From: Pseudomonadota bacterium
GTDB lineage: Bacteria > Pseudomonadota > Alphaproteobacteria > Acetobacterales > Acetobacteraceae
Assembly: GCA_021826565.1 (NCBI GenBank)
Contig: JAKAZJ010000070.1
Coordinates: 1-7,874 of the forward strand
Length of the DNA: 7,874 nt
Reading direction: 5' to 3'
Shown: piece after piece, positions 1 through 5,638 of the stretch
How positions within the stretch are numbered: the stretch's first letter is position 1
Layout: each line of letters opens with the position of its first letter
Made by a program: the position numbers and the translations under genes
The notes under the pieces: model-generated
Databases searched by the model: none
Told to the model about the DNA's origin: nothing
Seen by the model: the letters and a program-made list of their open reading frames with translations, nothing else

Positions 1-411
1 CTCCAGCCCCAGCAGCAGGATCGGCTGTTCGCCCGAGAACGGCGCCACGGCGTACGGCGCGCTGCCCCAGATCAGCAGCGCGATCCCGTCCATCACAGTC
101 AGCAATCCGGCCGACAGCATCAGCAGGCTGCTTTGCGGCAGGCGGGCCAGCGCGGGCACGAACGTCGCCGCGCCCAGCGCATAGCCGAACGCGCCCACGG
201 CAAGGACGGCGCCGAGCAGTGCCACCGGCCAGGGCAGGTGCCCCCAGCCGAGCAGGCTCTGGTAGCTCAACGCCCCGAGGACGCAGAACCCGCCTTGCGC
301 CAGGTTGATCGCGCCGGTCACCCGATGGACCAGGGCGAAACCAAGCGCGATCAGCGCGAACACCCCGCCCTGGATCAGCCCGCCCAGCAGGATCTGCCCG
401 GCCTGGTTCAT
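1..411 (-). CDS. Branched-chain amino-acid-type ABC transporter permease (LivH family), partial
   Basis: Inner-membrane permease of a Liv-type (HAAT) ABC importer; with a partner permease and two ATPases it would move the ligand delivered by the adjacent binding protein. The visible 137 residues begin MNQAGQILLGGLIQGGVFALIALG, and the segment around residues 8-30 followed by VTGAINLAQGGFCVLGAL matches the LivH N-terminus (xxxGLxxGxxYALxALGxxLVYGxxxxINxAxGxxxMLGA). Hydrophobic helices are seen at about 8-28, 36-54, 62-85 and 96-115. The ATG lies nine bases after the stop of the binding-protein gene and has no good Shine-Dalgarno of its own, so translational coupling is likely. The reading frame stays open to base 1, so about the last half of the protein, and probably livM/livG/livF-like genes, lie outside the window. 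Family assignment is firm; the substrate is unknown. Confidence 0.9.
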   Translation of the reverse strand, partial: MNQAGQILLGGLIQGGVFALIALGFALVHRVTGAINLAQGGFCVLGALSYQSLLGWGHLPWPVALLGAVLAVGAFGYALGAATFVPALARLPQSSLLMLSAGLLTVMDGIALLIWGSAPYAVAPFSGEQPILLLGLE

Positions 412-420
412 CCGCGGTGG

Positions 421-1608
421 TCAGTGCGCCAGCGGTGCTCCACCCGGCGCGGTCATCGGCTCCCAGGTGTCCTTCCCCGGAGTCCAGCGCGTCACGACGA
501 CGTTGCCGACGCCGATGCCGCGCTGCGGGAACTTGGCGAAATCATAAACGCCGTCGATCCCGGCGAAATGCGTCTGGTGCGCGATCCAGGCATGGACCTG
601 GGCCGCGGTCGCGTTTGGCCCCAGGGCGCGCAGCGCGGCGACGATGATTTCGCCCGGATCCCAGCCGATCGCACCGGGCAGGTCGGGCAGCACATGCGCT
701 TGCGCGAAGGCCTGGACGAAGGCCTGCTGGGCCCGCTTGACCCCCGGGTCGGTGACCTCGGGGCCGGCGAGATAGGCCCATTCGCCGGTGGCGATATAAA
801 GCTGTTTCGGCAGGAATGACGCATAGCGGCTCATTTGCACGTGCGTCATGTTGCCGTCGGTGGTGCCGACCGGGATGGCGAGGCCGGATTCGGTGATGCC
901 CTTGAACGCCGTGGCGATCGGCGCGCCCGTGCTCCAGGCGATCATCGCCTGCGGATGCGCCGCCTTGATGCGCGCCATCTGCGCCGCCACGCTGACATCG
1001 GTGGGATTGAAGTGTGTCTCGGCGACCAGTTTCATGCCGTGGTTCTCGGGCAGCCGCAACGCCGCAGCGATGCCGGAAGCGGCATCCTGGCCGGTGGCGT
1101 CGGTGCTGGTGAGCACCGCGAGCCGGGTCCAGCCGCGCAGCCGGAAATAGCGGATCAGGGAGCGTGCCAGCGCATGGGTGGACACGCTGGCGCTGTATTC
1201 ATAGCCGCCTGTCTTCGGGTGCACGCCGGGCGAGAGGCAATACATCACCGGTCCGGCCTGCATCAGCGGCGCCATCGCGTTGCACATGGCAACGATCGAG
1301 GACCCGAGCAGAACCGCCGGATGGGCGGCGACGATCGGACTGGCGAACTGCACCGCCGCTTGCGGGCTCGACTGGTCGTCGTGGAAGACGAACTGCAGCG
1401 GTCGGCCGTGGATGCCGCCGGTGGCGTTGGTTTGCTGCTCGATCAGCTGTAGCGTGCGCTGCTCGGCGCGGCCGAGAAAGGCGGCCCAGCCGGTCAGCGG
1501 CATGATGACCTGGATCTGGTATGGGGCGGCGGCGCGGGCGACCGGTGCGGTCCAGGGAACGGTGATGAACGCGGCCAGCAGGCCTGCCAGAAGAAGTTTC
1601 AGTCGCAT
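421..1608 (-). CDS. ABC transporter periplasmic substrate-binding protein (LivK-like, Peripla_BP_6)
   Basis: Periplasmic ligand-capture protein of the Liv-type importer whose permease follows. The product is 395 aa, typical for the family. Residues 1-28 form a Sec signal peptide: basic MRLK, hydrophobic core LLLAGLLAAFITVPW, and an AxA-type cleavage site near VARA-A. The mature part opens with the family signature: YQIQVIMPLTG (30-40), ATGGIHGRPLQFVFHDDQS (62-80), then LLGSSIVAMCNAMAPLMQ (100-117) lining the likely ligand cleft, and VLTSTDATGQDAASG (165-179). I chose the ATG at 1608 because GGAGGAAATAAA sits immediately upstream, an excellent Shine-Dalgarno; the frame is open farther upstream but that stretch is low-complexity and overlaps the preceding gene. 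It is the third gene of the operon, 40 bases after the aldolase gene, and its strong ribosome site fits the usual excess of binding protein over other transporter parts. Liv-type binding proteins also carry aromatic acids, amides and urea, so an amino-acid ligand should not be assumed. Confidence 0.92.
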   Translation of the reverse strand: MRLKLLLAGLLAAFITVPWTAPVARAAAPYQIQVIMPLTGWAAFLGRAEQRTLQLIEQQTNATGGIHGRPLQFVFHDDQSSPQAAVQFASPIVAAHPAVLLGSSIVAMCNAMAPLMQAGPVMYCLSPGVHPKTGGYEYSASVSTHALARSLIRYFRLRGWTRLAVLTSTDATGQDAASGIAAALRLPENHGMKLVAETHFNPTDVSVAAQMARIKAAHPQAMIAWSTGAPIATAFKGITESGLAIPVGTTDGNMTHVQMSRYASFLPKQLYIATGEWAYLAGPEVTDPGVKRAQQAFVQAFAQAHVLPDLPGAIGWDPGEIIVAALRALGPNATAAQVHAWIAHQTHFAGIDGVYDFAKFPQRGIGVGNVVVTRWTPGKDTWEPMTAPGGAPLAH

Positions 1609-1615
1609 TTTATTT

Positions 1616-1620
1616 CCTCC
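1616..1620 (-). promoter_or_regulatory. Strong Shine-Dalgarno of the substrate-binding protein gene
   Basis: On the minus strand GGAGG (within GGAGGAAATAAA) precedes the ATG at 1608 by seven bases. It is the clearest ribosome-binding site in the operon and fixes the start of the binding-protein gene, against a longer open frame. Confidence 0.8.
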
Positions 1621-1631
1621 CGTGATGGTTG

Positions 1632-1646
1632 GCGGCGCCCCGCCGC
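1632..1646 (-). other. GC-rich intercistronic stem-loop between aldolase and binding-protein genes
   Basis: GCGGCG (1632-1637) and CGCCGC (1641-1646) are perfect inverted repeats with a three-base loop, two bases past the aldolase stop and just ahead of the binding-protein Shine-Dalgarno. No U-run follows, so it is not a standard intrinsic terminator. Such intercistronic hairpins can protect or punctuate mRNA and raise expression of a binding protein relative to neighbours. That role is inference; a 6-bp stem in DNA this GC-rich could be chance. Confidence 0.4.
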
Positions 1647-1648
1647 GG

Positions 1649-2398
1649 TTACGCCCAGGCTTCCTGCACCCATAGGCCCCACGGGCGCGCGATCTGCCCG
1701 CCGATCGATTGGGCGGCGGCGGCGGCCTCGGCATTGGTCAGATAGATCGGCTCGCCCAACGCGATCGCGGTGGCCTGCAACTCCGCGTTGGTCTTGGCGT
1801 AGATCGCGCGATACACCGCCTGGCGCAGGTCGGGCCCGACCACGGTCGCGCCATGGCCGCGCATCAACGCCACGCTGTGGGGGCCGAGTGAGGTGGCCAG
1901 TGCCGCGCCCTGTTCGCGATTGCGGATCAACAGGTCGGACGCCTCGCCGGAACAGCAGCGGATGTCGAACACCGGCACGCTGGCGCCGAGGAATCCGGCC
2001 ATGTGGAACACCGGACGCAGCTGGCGCGACGGCACGATGCCGAACGGGATCACCGCCGCGGCGTGGCTGTGCACCACCGCGAACACGTCGGCGCGCGCGC
2101 GGAAGATCTCGCCATGGAGGAAGCGTTCCAGATAGACCCGCGGGGCATCGGCGGCGACCGGTTCGGAATCGGCATCGAACTCGACCAAGTCGGCGGCGGT
2201 CACCAGACCGGGGGCGAGATTGCGCGACAGCAGGAAATGCGCCGGGCGCAGCGGGTGGCGCAGGCTGACATGGCCGAACGCGTCCACCACGCCGTGGCGG
2301 AACAGCATACGATTCGCGTCCACCAGATCGGCGATCAGCGCGGGATCGATCCCGGCCAGCGCGGGCGGGGGGGCGATCGCGGAGTCGCGCGCGCTCAT
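1649..2398 (-). CDS. Class II aldolase/adducin family protein (possible aromatic-acid decarboxylase or aldolase)
   Basis: A 249-aa cytoplasmic enzyme of the zinc-dependent class II aldolase fold (L-fuculose-1-phosphate aldolase / RhaD / adducin head). The family includes aldolases, epimerases and decarboxylases, among them 3,4-dihydroxyphthalate decarboxylase. Visible residues: FGHVSLRHP (41-49) at the anion-binding loop; E91 in YLERF, which aligns with the catalytic glutamate of fuculose aldolase at the same 19-residue distance from the metal site; H110 and H112 in VVHSHA; and H182 in RGHGATVVG as the third zinc ligand. All key residues are present, so it should be active. The ATG at 2398 overlaps the upstream dehydrogenase stop as ATGA, implying translational coupling and a shared pathway. 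A longer open frame upstream is only the shadow of the dehydrogenase gene. The fold is firm; the reaction is not. Decarboxylation of a ring-dihydroxylated acid or cleavage of a sugar-acid phosphate are both possible. Confidence 0.88.
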   Translation of the reverse strand: MSARDSAIAPPPALAGIDPALIADLVDANRMLFRHGVVDAFGHVSLRHPLRPAHFLLSRNLAPGLVTAADLVEFDADSEPVAADAPRVYLERFLHGEIFRARADVFAVVHSHAAAVIPFGIVPSRQLRPVFHMAGFLGASVPVFDIRCCSGEASDLLIRNREQGAALATSLGPHSVALMRGHGATVVGPDLRQAVYRAIYAKTNAELQATAIALGEPIYLTNAEAAAAAQSIGGQIARPWGLWVQEAWA

Positions 2399-3693
2399 GG
2401 GGCGGGGCTGTGCGGCTGTGGCATGACGTCCTCCTCCGGCGTTGCTCCGGCCGTAGCGTTGCCGGCTGCGTCGCGCAAGGCCAGCTGGCGGGTCAGGGGG
2501 ATTTCGCGGTGTTCCCGCGCGGAGGTCAGCAGGCCGAGACAGGCCTCCAGCGTCGCCAGGCCCCAGGCGCCGGTCTGGGCCGGCATCCGGCCGTGGCGGA
2601 TGGCGTGCCACAGCGCGTCCAGGACCGGCGGCGGGCCGGGCGGCGTGGAATGGAAGCTGCGATCGTGGTCGGCGTGGATTTCGACGCCGTACGGCGTGGG
2701 GCGGAGATCCGCACCCTCGCACTGGATCAGGGCATAGCCGAAATGCGGATGAGCCGCGGGCGCGGGCGCTTCGGGCGCGGTGGCGTAGCCGCGGGCGGCG
2801 CGGAGGCGGGATTCGTCGTCCCCCGCCAGACGCGCGCGGGCGGCGCCAGGCAGGGCAGGGCGGCGCGGGCGACCATCCTCGCCGATCCAGCCCATCAAGG
2901 CGTCGGAATCATACCGCGCGTAGCCGGTATAGGTCAGGGACGCGACCGCGCCATCGCGGAATCCGGCCAGTGCGGTGTAGGCGCCCTCGGTGCGGCGGGC
3001 CGGGTCCCAGGCGCCGGTGGCGGCGCGGATCCAGCCCAGATCGCCGCCGCCGAGCAGGCGCGCGATATCGAGCTGGTGCGCGGCCTGGTTGAACACGACG
3101 CCGCCGCCCTGCGCGGTGTCCAGCTCCTCGGGCCGGCGCGGGCGGTAGAGGAAATCGGTCGCGGTCAGCAACGTCATCATGCGTACCCGGCCGTAACGGC
3201 CGGAGGCGATCAAGGCGCGGGCGGCGGCGATCGGGGCATCGAAACTATGGCTGGGGCCGACGATCAGGGCGACCTTGGCGGCGTGCGCGGCGGCGATCAT
3301 GGCCTCGGCGTCGGCCAGCGTGAGCGCCATGGGTTTTTCCACCAGCACGTGTTTGCCGGCGCGGCAGGCGGCGATGGCGTGGGCGGCGTGGTACTGGTGG
3401 GGGGTGGCGATATAGATCGCCTCGATCGCGGGATCGGCCGCGAGGGCTTCGGCGGTGTCGAAGGTGGCGGGCGCGATCTCGGCGGCGAAGCGGGCGCGGG
3501 CGGCCGGGTTGGGGTCGGCCGCGGCGAGCAGGCGGAGGCGCGGGTCGGCGCGGAGCGCGGGCAGGAGCAGGGTGAAGGCGCGGCCGAGGCCGAGCACGCC
3601 GAGACGCAGCGGGACGGGGGGGATTGCGGGCACGGCGAAGGCTAGCAGGTGCGGGGCAGGGGGGAACAGTCGGCTTCGTGCGAACGCCACCAT
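2395..3693 (-). CDS. Gfo/Idh/MocA family NAD(P)-dependent oxidoreductase, phthalate-dihydrodiol-dehydrogenase-like
   Basis: A cytoplasmic dehydrogenase, 432 aa from the chosen ATG. Rossmann region: LRLGVLGLGRAF (29-40, GxxGxG), D60 at the end of beta-2 as the likely NAD ribose contact, YIATPHQYH (94-102), and the diagnostic HVLVEKPMALT (115-125) with E119-K120-P121. The C-terminal domain holds GGGVVFNQAAHQLDIARLLGGG (196-217), the family motif with the conserved His206/Asp209 pair. FLYRPRRPEELDTAQGGGVVF resembles proteins I recall annotated as phthalate 4,5-cis-dihydrodiol dehydrogenase; that is memory, not a search. It is the first gene of the minus-strand operon and overlaps the aldolase gene by four bases (ATGA). 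The start is uncertain: no Shine-Dalgarno is seen. The ATG at 3693 leaves an unusual 28-residue lead, while a GTG at 3633 (412 aa) would put the dinucleotide fold close to the N-terminus as is normal. Family firm; substrate inferred. Confidence 0.87.
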   Translation of the reverse strand: MVAFARSRLFPPAPHLLAFAVPAIPPVPLRLGVLGLGRAFTLLLPALRADPRLRLLAAADPNPAARARFAAEIAPATFDTAEALAADPAIEAIYIATPHQYHAAHAIAACRAGKHVLVEKPMALTLADAEAMIAAAHAAKVALIVGPSHSFDAPIAAARALIASGRYGRVRMMTLLTATDFLYRPRRPEELDTAQGGGVVFNQAAHQLDIARLLGGGDLGWIRAATGAWDPARRTEGAYTALAGFRDGAVASLTYTGYARYDSDALMGWIGEDGRPRRPALPGAARARLAGDDESRLRAARGYATAPEAPAPAAHPHFGYALIQCEGADLRPTPYGVEIHADHDRSFHSTPPGPPPVLDALWHAIRHGRMPAQTGAWGLATLEACLGLLTSAREHREIPLTRQLALRDAAGNATAGATPEEDVMPQPHSPAP

Positions 3694-3704
3694 CGGGCCG
3701 GAAG

Positions 3705-3732
3705 CGAAACCGATGACACGAAATCGAAACCG
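3705..3732. promoter_or_regulatory. Direct repeat CGAAACCG x2 in the divergent gap (candidate operator)
   Basis: CGAAACCG occurs at 3705-3712 and again at 3725-3732, exactly 20 bases apart (about two helical turns), in the short gap between the start of the minus-strand catabolic operon and the plus-strand membrane-protein pair. Two same-face half-sites where two divergent promoters must lie would suit a dimeric regulator. No regulator gene is in the window, and the repeats could be chance, so confidence is low. Confidence 0.3.
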
Positions 3733-3737
3733 GCGCC

Positions 3738-4265
3738 ATGATGTTGTCCGCGGGCAAAAACGAACCGAAGGCTGCCCAGGCGATGATCGTCGCGCCACCA
3801 TGCCCGCTGCCTCGCGTCTATCGTCTCAAGCCTTGGATCGCTGCCGTGGTCCGGGCTTGCGGCGTCGCGTGGTGTGCCGGCCTGATCGCTTTCCTGTACC
3901 ATCTTGCGGCATCGGACGGTCTCCATCGACATGTGCCCTTATTGATTGTCGTCGCGTTCAGCGCGGCGTTCGCTGTCGCCATCATCGTTGCGGCGGGGAA
4001 GAACCGGGTTATTCTGGATGCGGACGGCATCGCGGCGATCGGCCTGCTCGGCACGCGAGGGATGCGCCATGCCGATATCGGCGCAAGAATGTTCGTCTTT
4101 GCGCTCTGGCCGACATGGTCGCTTTTGCCGAAGCGCGGCGCGGCGGGTAAGATGATGTTCGAGGTTGCGTACGACTTCGACCACGTATTCTGGGACTGGT
4201 TCGAGACGATCCCCAAGGCAGATCGCACTTTTTTCCGCAGCCGCCGTGATCCGGGTTGCACATGA
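3738..4265 (+). CDS. Two-helix membrane protein of unknown function (first of a tandem pair)
   Basis: I do not recognise a named family. The 175-aa product has a short cytoplasmic lead, transmembrane helices at about 33-57 (WIAAVVRACGVAWCAGLIAFLYHLA) and 66-87 (VPLLIVVAFSAAFAVAIIVAAG), then a soluble tail. The tail begins NRVILDADGIAAIGLLGTRGMRHADIG (89-115), with the short beta-strand rhythm of small bacterial PH-like domains that follow a helical hairpin. That is a structural guess. The stop overlaps the next start (ATGA at 4262-4265), so the two are translationally coupled. Its successor has the same layout and alignable signature (V-x-L-D-x-D-G-I against F-x-F-D-x-D-G-V), suggesting duplication. 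Start uncertain: ATG at 3738 or 3741, or the internal ATG at 3783 (MIVAPPCPL), none with a strong ribosome site. Base composition is noticeably less GC-rich than the flanks, so recent acquisition or weak codon selection is possible. Confidence 0.7.
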   Translation: MMLSAGKNEPKAAQAMIVAPPCPLPRVYRLKPWIAAVVRACGVAWCAGLIAFLYHLAASDGLHRHVPLLIVVAFSAAFAVAIIVAAGKNRVILDADGIAAIGLLGTRGMRHADIGARMFVFALWPTWSLLPKRGAAGKMMFEVAYDFDHVFWDWFETIPKADRTFFRSRRDPGCT

Positions 4266-4792
4266 TCGTGCCGATGGCGCCAGATCGGCCCCGGCTGCCA
4301 GGTGCCGCAGCGCGAATTTCGGACCGAGACGGCGGCGGAGACGGTCCATATCGGGTCGGCCTGGGTCGGCGCGTTGTCGTTGCCTGGATCGGCATGGTTC
4401 TGTTCGTCGGTAGCATGATCGGAACATTTCTGGCCAACCAGTATCGGTCCGGTTTGCTTTTCCTGGCGCTTGCTGTCCTGGATGCCTTCATTCTTATTTC
4501 CGCTGGAGATTTTACGTTTGATCGCGACGGTGTCACCAGCCAGTGCTGGATCGGTACTTACAGAATGCTCTGGCGCGACGTGCGGAAGATGGAGACCGGC
4601 GCCGGAGTGCTCATTCTGATCGGCGATAACAGCCGCTTTGTGATCGCGCCGCCCTCCGGCTGGTCAGGCGCGCAGAAAGGCGACGCGTGGAGACTGCTTG
4701 TCCAGGAAATGGCGGCCACGGGCATCGTTCCCAGCCCGAGCAGGACCGCAGCCTATAAATGGCATAGGAACGTCCGGTTGCGCCAAGAATAG
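4262..4792 (+). CDS. Two-helix membrane protein of unknown function (second of a tandem pair)
   Basis: A 176-aa product with no family I can name. A proline/arginine/glycine-rich lead (1-36) is followed by helices at about 38-58 (VVVAWIGMVLFVGSMIGTFLA) and 63-81 (SGLLFLALAVLDAFILISA), then a soluble domain opening DFTFDRDGVTSQCWIGTYRMLWRDVRKME (83-111) and VLILIGDNSRFVIAPP (116-131). Alternating short strands ending in a WRDV-type turn recall bacterial PH-like domains. The ATG sits inside the previous stop (ATGA) and lacks a Shine-Dalgarno, so translation probably depends on the upstream cistron; a TTG six bases earlier is a weaker alternative. The two products likely act together, perhaps as a membrane heteromer, which is inference from coupling and shared layout. 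About 50 bases separate its stop from the predicted 6S RNA. Confidence 0.72.
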   Translation: MIVPMAPDRPRLPGAAARISDRDGGGDGPYRVGLGRRVVVAWIGMVLFVGSMIGTFLANQYRSGLLFLALAVLDAFILISAGDFTFDRDGVTSQCWIGTYRMLWRDVRKMETGAGVLILIGDNSRFVIAPPSGWSGAQKGDAWRLLVQEMAATGIVPSPSRTAAYKWHRNVRLRQE

Positions 4793-4814
4793 CGGCCTTG
4801 TGGTCGTATCGCAG

Positions 4815-4843
4815 TTGGCAATCCGGATAGCCCTTGGAATCCC
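4815..4843 (+). promoter_or_regulatory. Possible sigma70-type promoter for 6S RNA
   Basis: TTGGCA at 4815-4820 matches the -35 consensus in five of six bases and lies 24 bases before the predicted 6S closing stem, in the only gap upstream of it. No good -10 is found at a 16-18 base spacing (the sequence there is C-rich, near 4838-4843), so this is suggestive only. Confidence 0.25.
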
Positions 4844-4993
4844 CCTCCCGCGCGCCTAGGTTGCTTGGGCGGAGCTGCCCGGCGCGTCAGGTAACGCATC
4901 CCCAGGGCCAGTAAGCATCTCCCCGGGGGCTGGCACTGTCGGGACCGTGGTCTCGGTATCTGGCTCCCACCTGCACAAGCAGGCTCTGGGAGG
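4844..4993 (+). ncRNA. ssrS: 6S RNA (alphaproteobacterial type)
   Basis: 6S RNA mimics an open promoter and sequesters the housekeeping-sigma RNA polymerase holoenzyme, mostly in stationary phase. Position: directly upstream of, and on the same strand as, the 5-formyltetrahydrofolate cyclo-ligase gene, the conserved ssrS-ygfA neighbourhood. Structure seen by pairing: a closing stem in three blocks, CCTCCC (4844-4849) with GGGAGG (4988-4993), GCCT (4854-4857) with AGGC (4981-4984), and GCTTG (4863-4867) with CAAGC (4976-4980). An apical stem pairs GCCAG (4907-4911) with CTGGC (4930-4934), leaving an open central region between. A 3' hairpin, CCTGC-ACAA-GCAGG, would compete with the closing stem, as expected for the rearrangement on product-RNA synthesis. 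The length of about 150 nt suits alphaproteobacterial 6S RNAs, and GGCTCCCACCTG looks like their 3' conserved block (recall). Ends are estimated from the stem; no terminator is seen, so it may be processed from a longer transcript. Confidence 0.82.
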
Positions 4994-5047
4994 ATGCAAA
5001 CACCAACGGCCAGGGTGGCTCCGCACCTCAGCTTCGTCCCCGTCGCC

Positions 5048-5617
5048 ATGACCGCCCCGCCCGACCCCGATCTGATCGCGGCCAAGCGCGCCGCCCGCGT
5101 TGCCGCCCGCGCCCGCCGCGCCGGGTGCGACCCGGCGCTGGGCGTGGCGCTGGCGCGCGTGGTGCTGGCGCAAGCGCCGCCGCCGCCCGGCGCGATCGTC
5201 GCCGGATTCTGGCCGATCGGCGACGAGATCGACCTGCGCGCGCTTTTGCACGCGCTGGCCGACGCCGGCCATCCTCTGGTCCTGCCGGTCACGCCGCGGC
5301 GTGGGGAACGGCTGCGCTTCCACCTGTGGCAGCCGGGCGCGCGGCTGCGGCAGGAGCCGTTCGGTACCTTCGCCCCCGATGGGCCGGAAGCGGAACCGGC
5401 GTTCCTGCTGGTGCCGCTGCTGGCGTTCGACCGGGCCGGGCGGCGGCTGGGCTATGGCGGCGGGTTCTATGACCGCACCCTGGCCGCGCTGCCGCATGCG
5501 GTGGCGCTGGGCTGCGCCTATGCGGCGCAGGAAATGCCCGAGGTCCCGGCCGGCCCGCAGGATGTCCGCCTGCCGGCGGTGGCGACCGAGCGCGGTGTGC
5601 TACGCTGCTCCGGGTGA
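5048..5617 (+). CDS. 5-formyltetrahydrofolate cyclo-ligase
   Basis: Cytoplasmic enzyme (5-FCL, methenyl-THF synthetase; also called YgfA/Fau) that converts 5-formyl-THF plus ATP to 5,10-methenyl-THF, returning a folate storage/inhibitor form to the one-carbon pool. The 189-aa product is normal in length. N-terminal KRAARVAARARR (13-24) is the basic helix usual for the family; IVAGFWPIGDEIDLRALL (50-67) is the first conserved block (GxxPxxxEID); and LVPLLAFDRAGRRLGYGGGFYDR (121-143) carries the signature GxGGGxYDR nucleotide-binding loop. I chose the ATG at 5048 over one at 4994, because the earlier start abuts the 6S RNA stem and adds 18 residues unlike the family. No clear Shine-Dalgarno precedes it. 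It lies about 55 bases after 6S RNA and 21 bases before cdh, probably one transcription unit. The 6S-ygfA linkage suggests expression tied to growth phase. Confidence 0.95.
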   Translation: MTAPPDPDLIAAKRAARVAARARRAGCDPALGVALARVVLAQAPPPPGAIVAGFWPIGDEIDLRALLHALADAGHPLVLPVTPRRGERLRFHLWQPGARLRQEPFGTFAPDGPEAEPAFLLVPLLAFDRAGRRLGYGGGFYDRTLAALPHAVALGCAYAAQEMPEVPAGPQDVRLPAVATERGVLRCSG

Positions 5618-5638
5618 TTTCCTTCCGGGGAGGGATGG

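Noticed and set aside
133..1452. Plus-strand open frames of 228 and 205 codons opposite the permease and binding-protein genes
   Set aside because: Low-complexity, Arg/Gly/His/Asp-rich translations with no family resemblance; the minus strand carries clear LivH and LivK homologues here.
2410..3645. Long plus-strand open frame (411 codons) opposite the dehydrogenase
   Set aside because: It is the antisense shadow of a well-supported Gfo/Idh gene in GC-rich DNA; its product is Gly/Arg-rich repeats with no domain.
4994..5047. Upstream ATG extending the cyclo-ligase by 18 residues
   Set aside because: It begins right at the end of the 6S closing stem and the extra residues do not resemble the family N-terminus.
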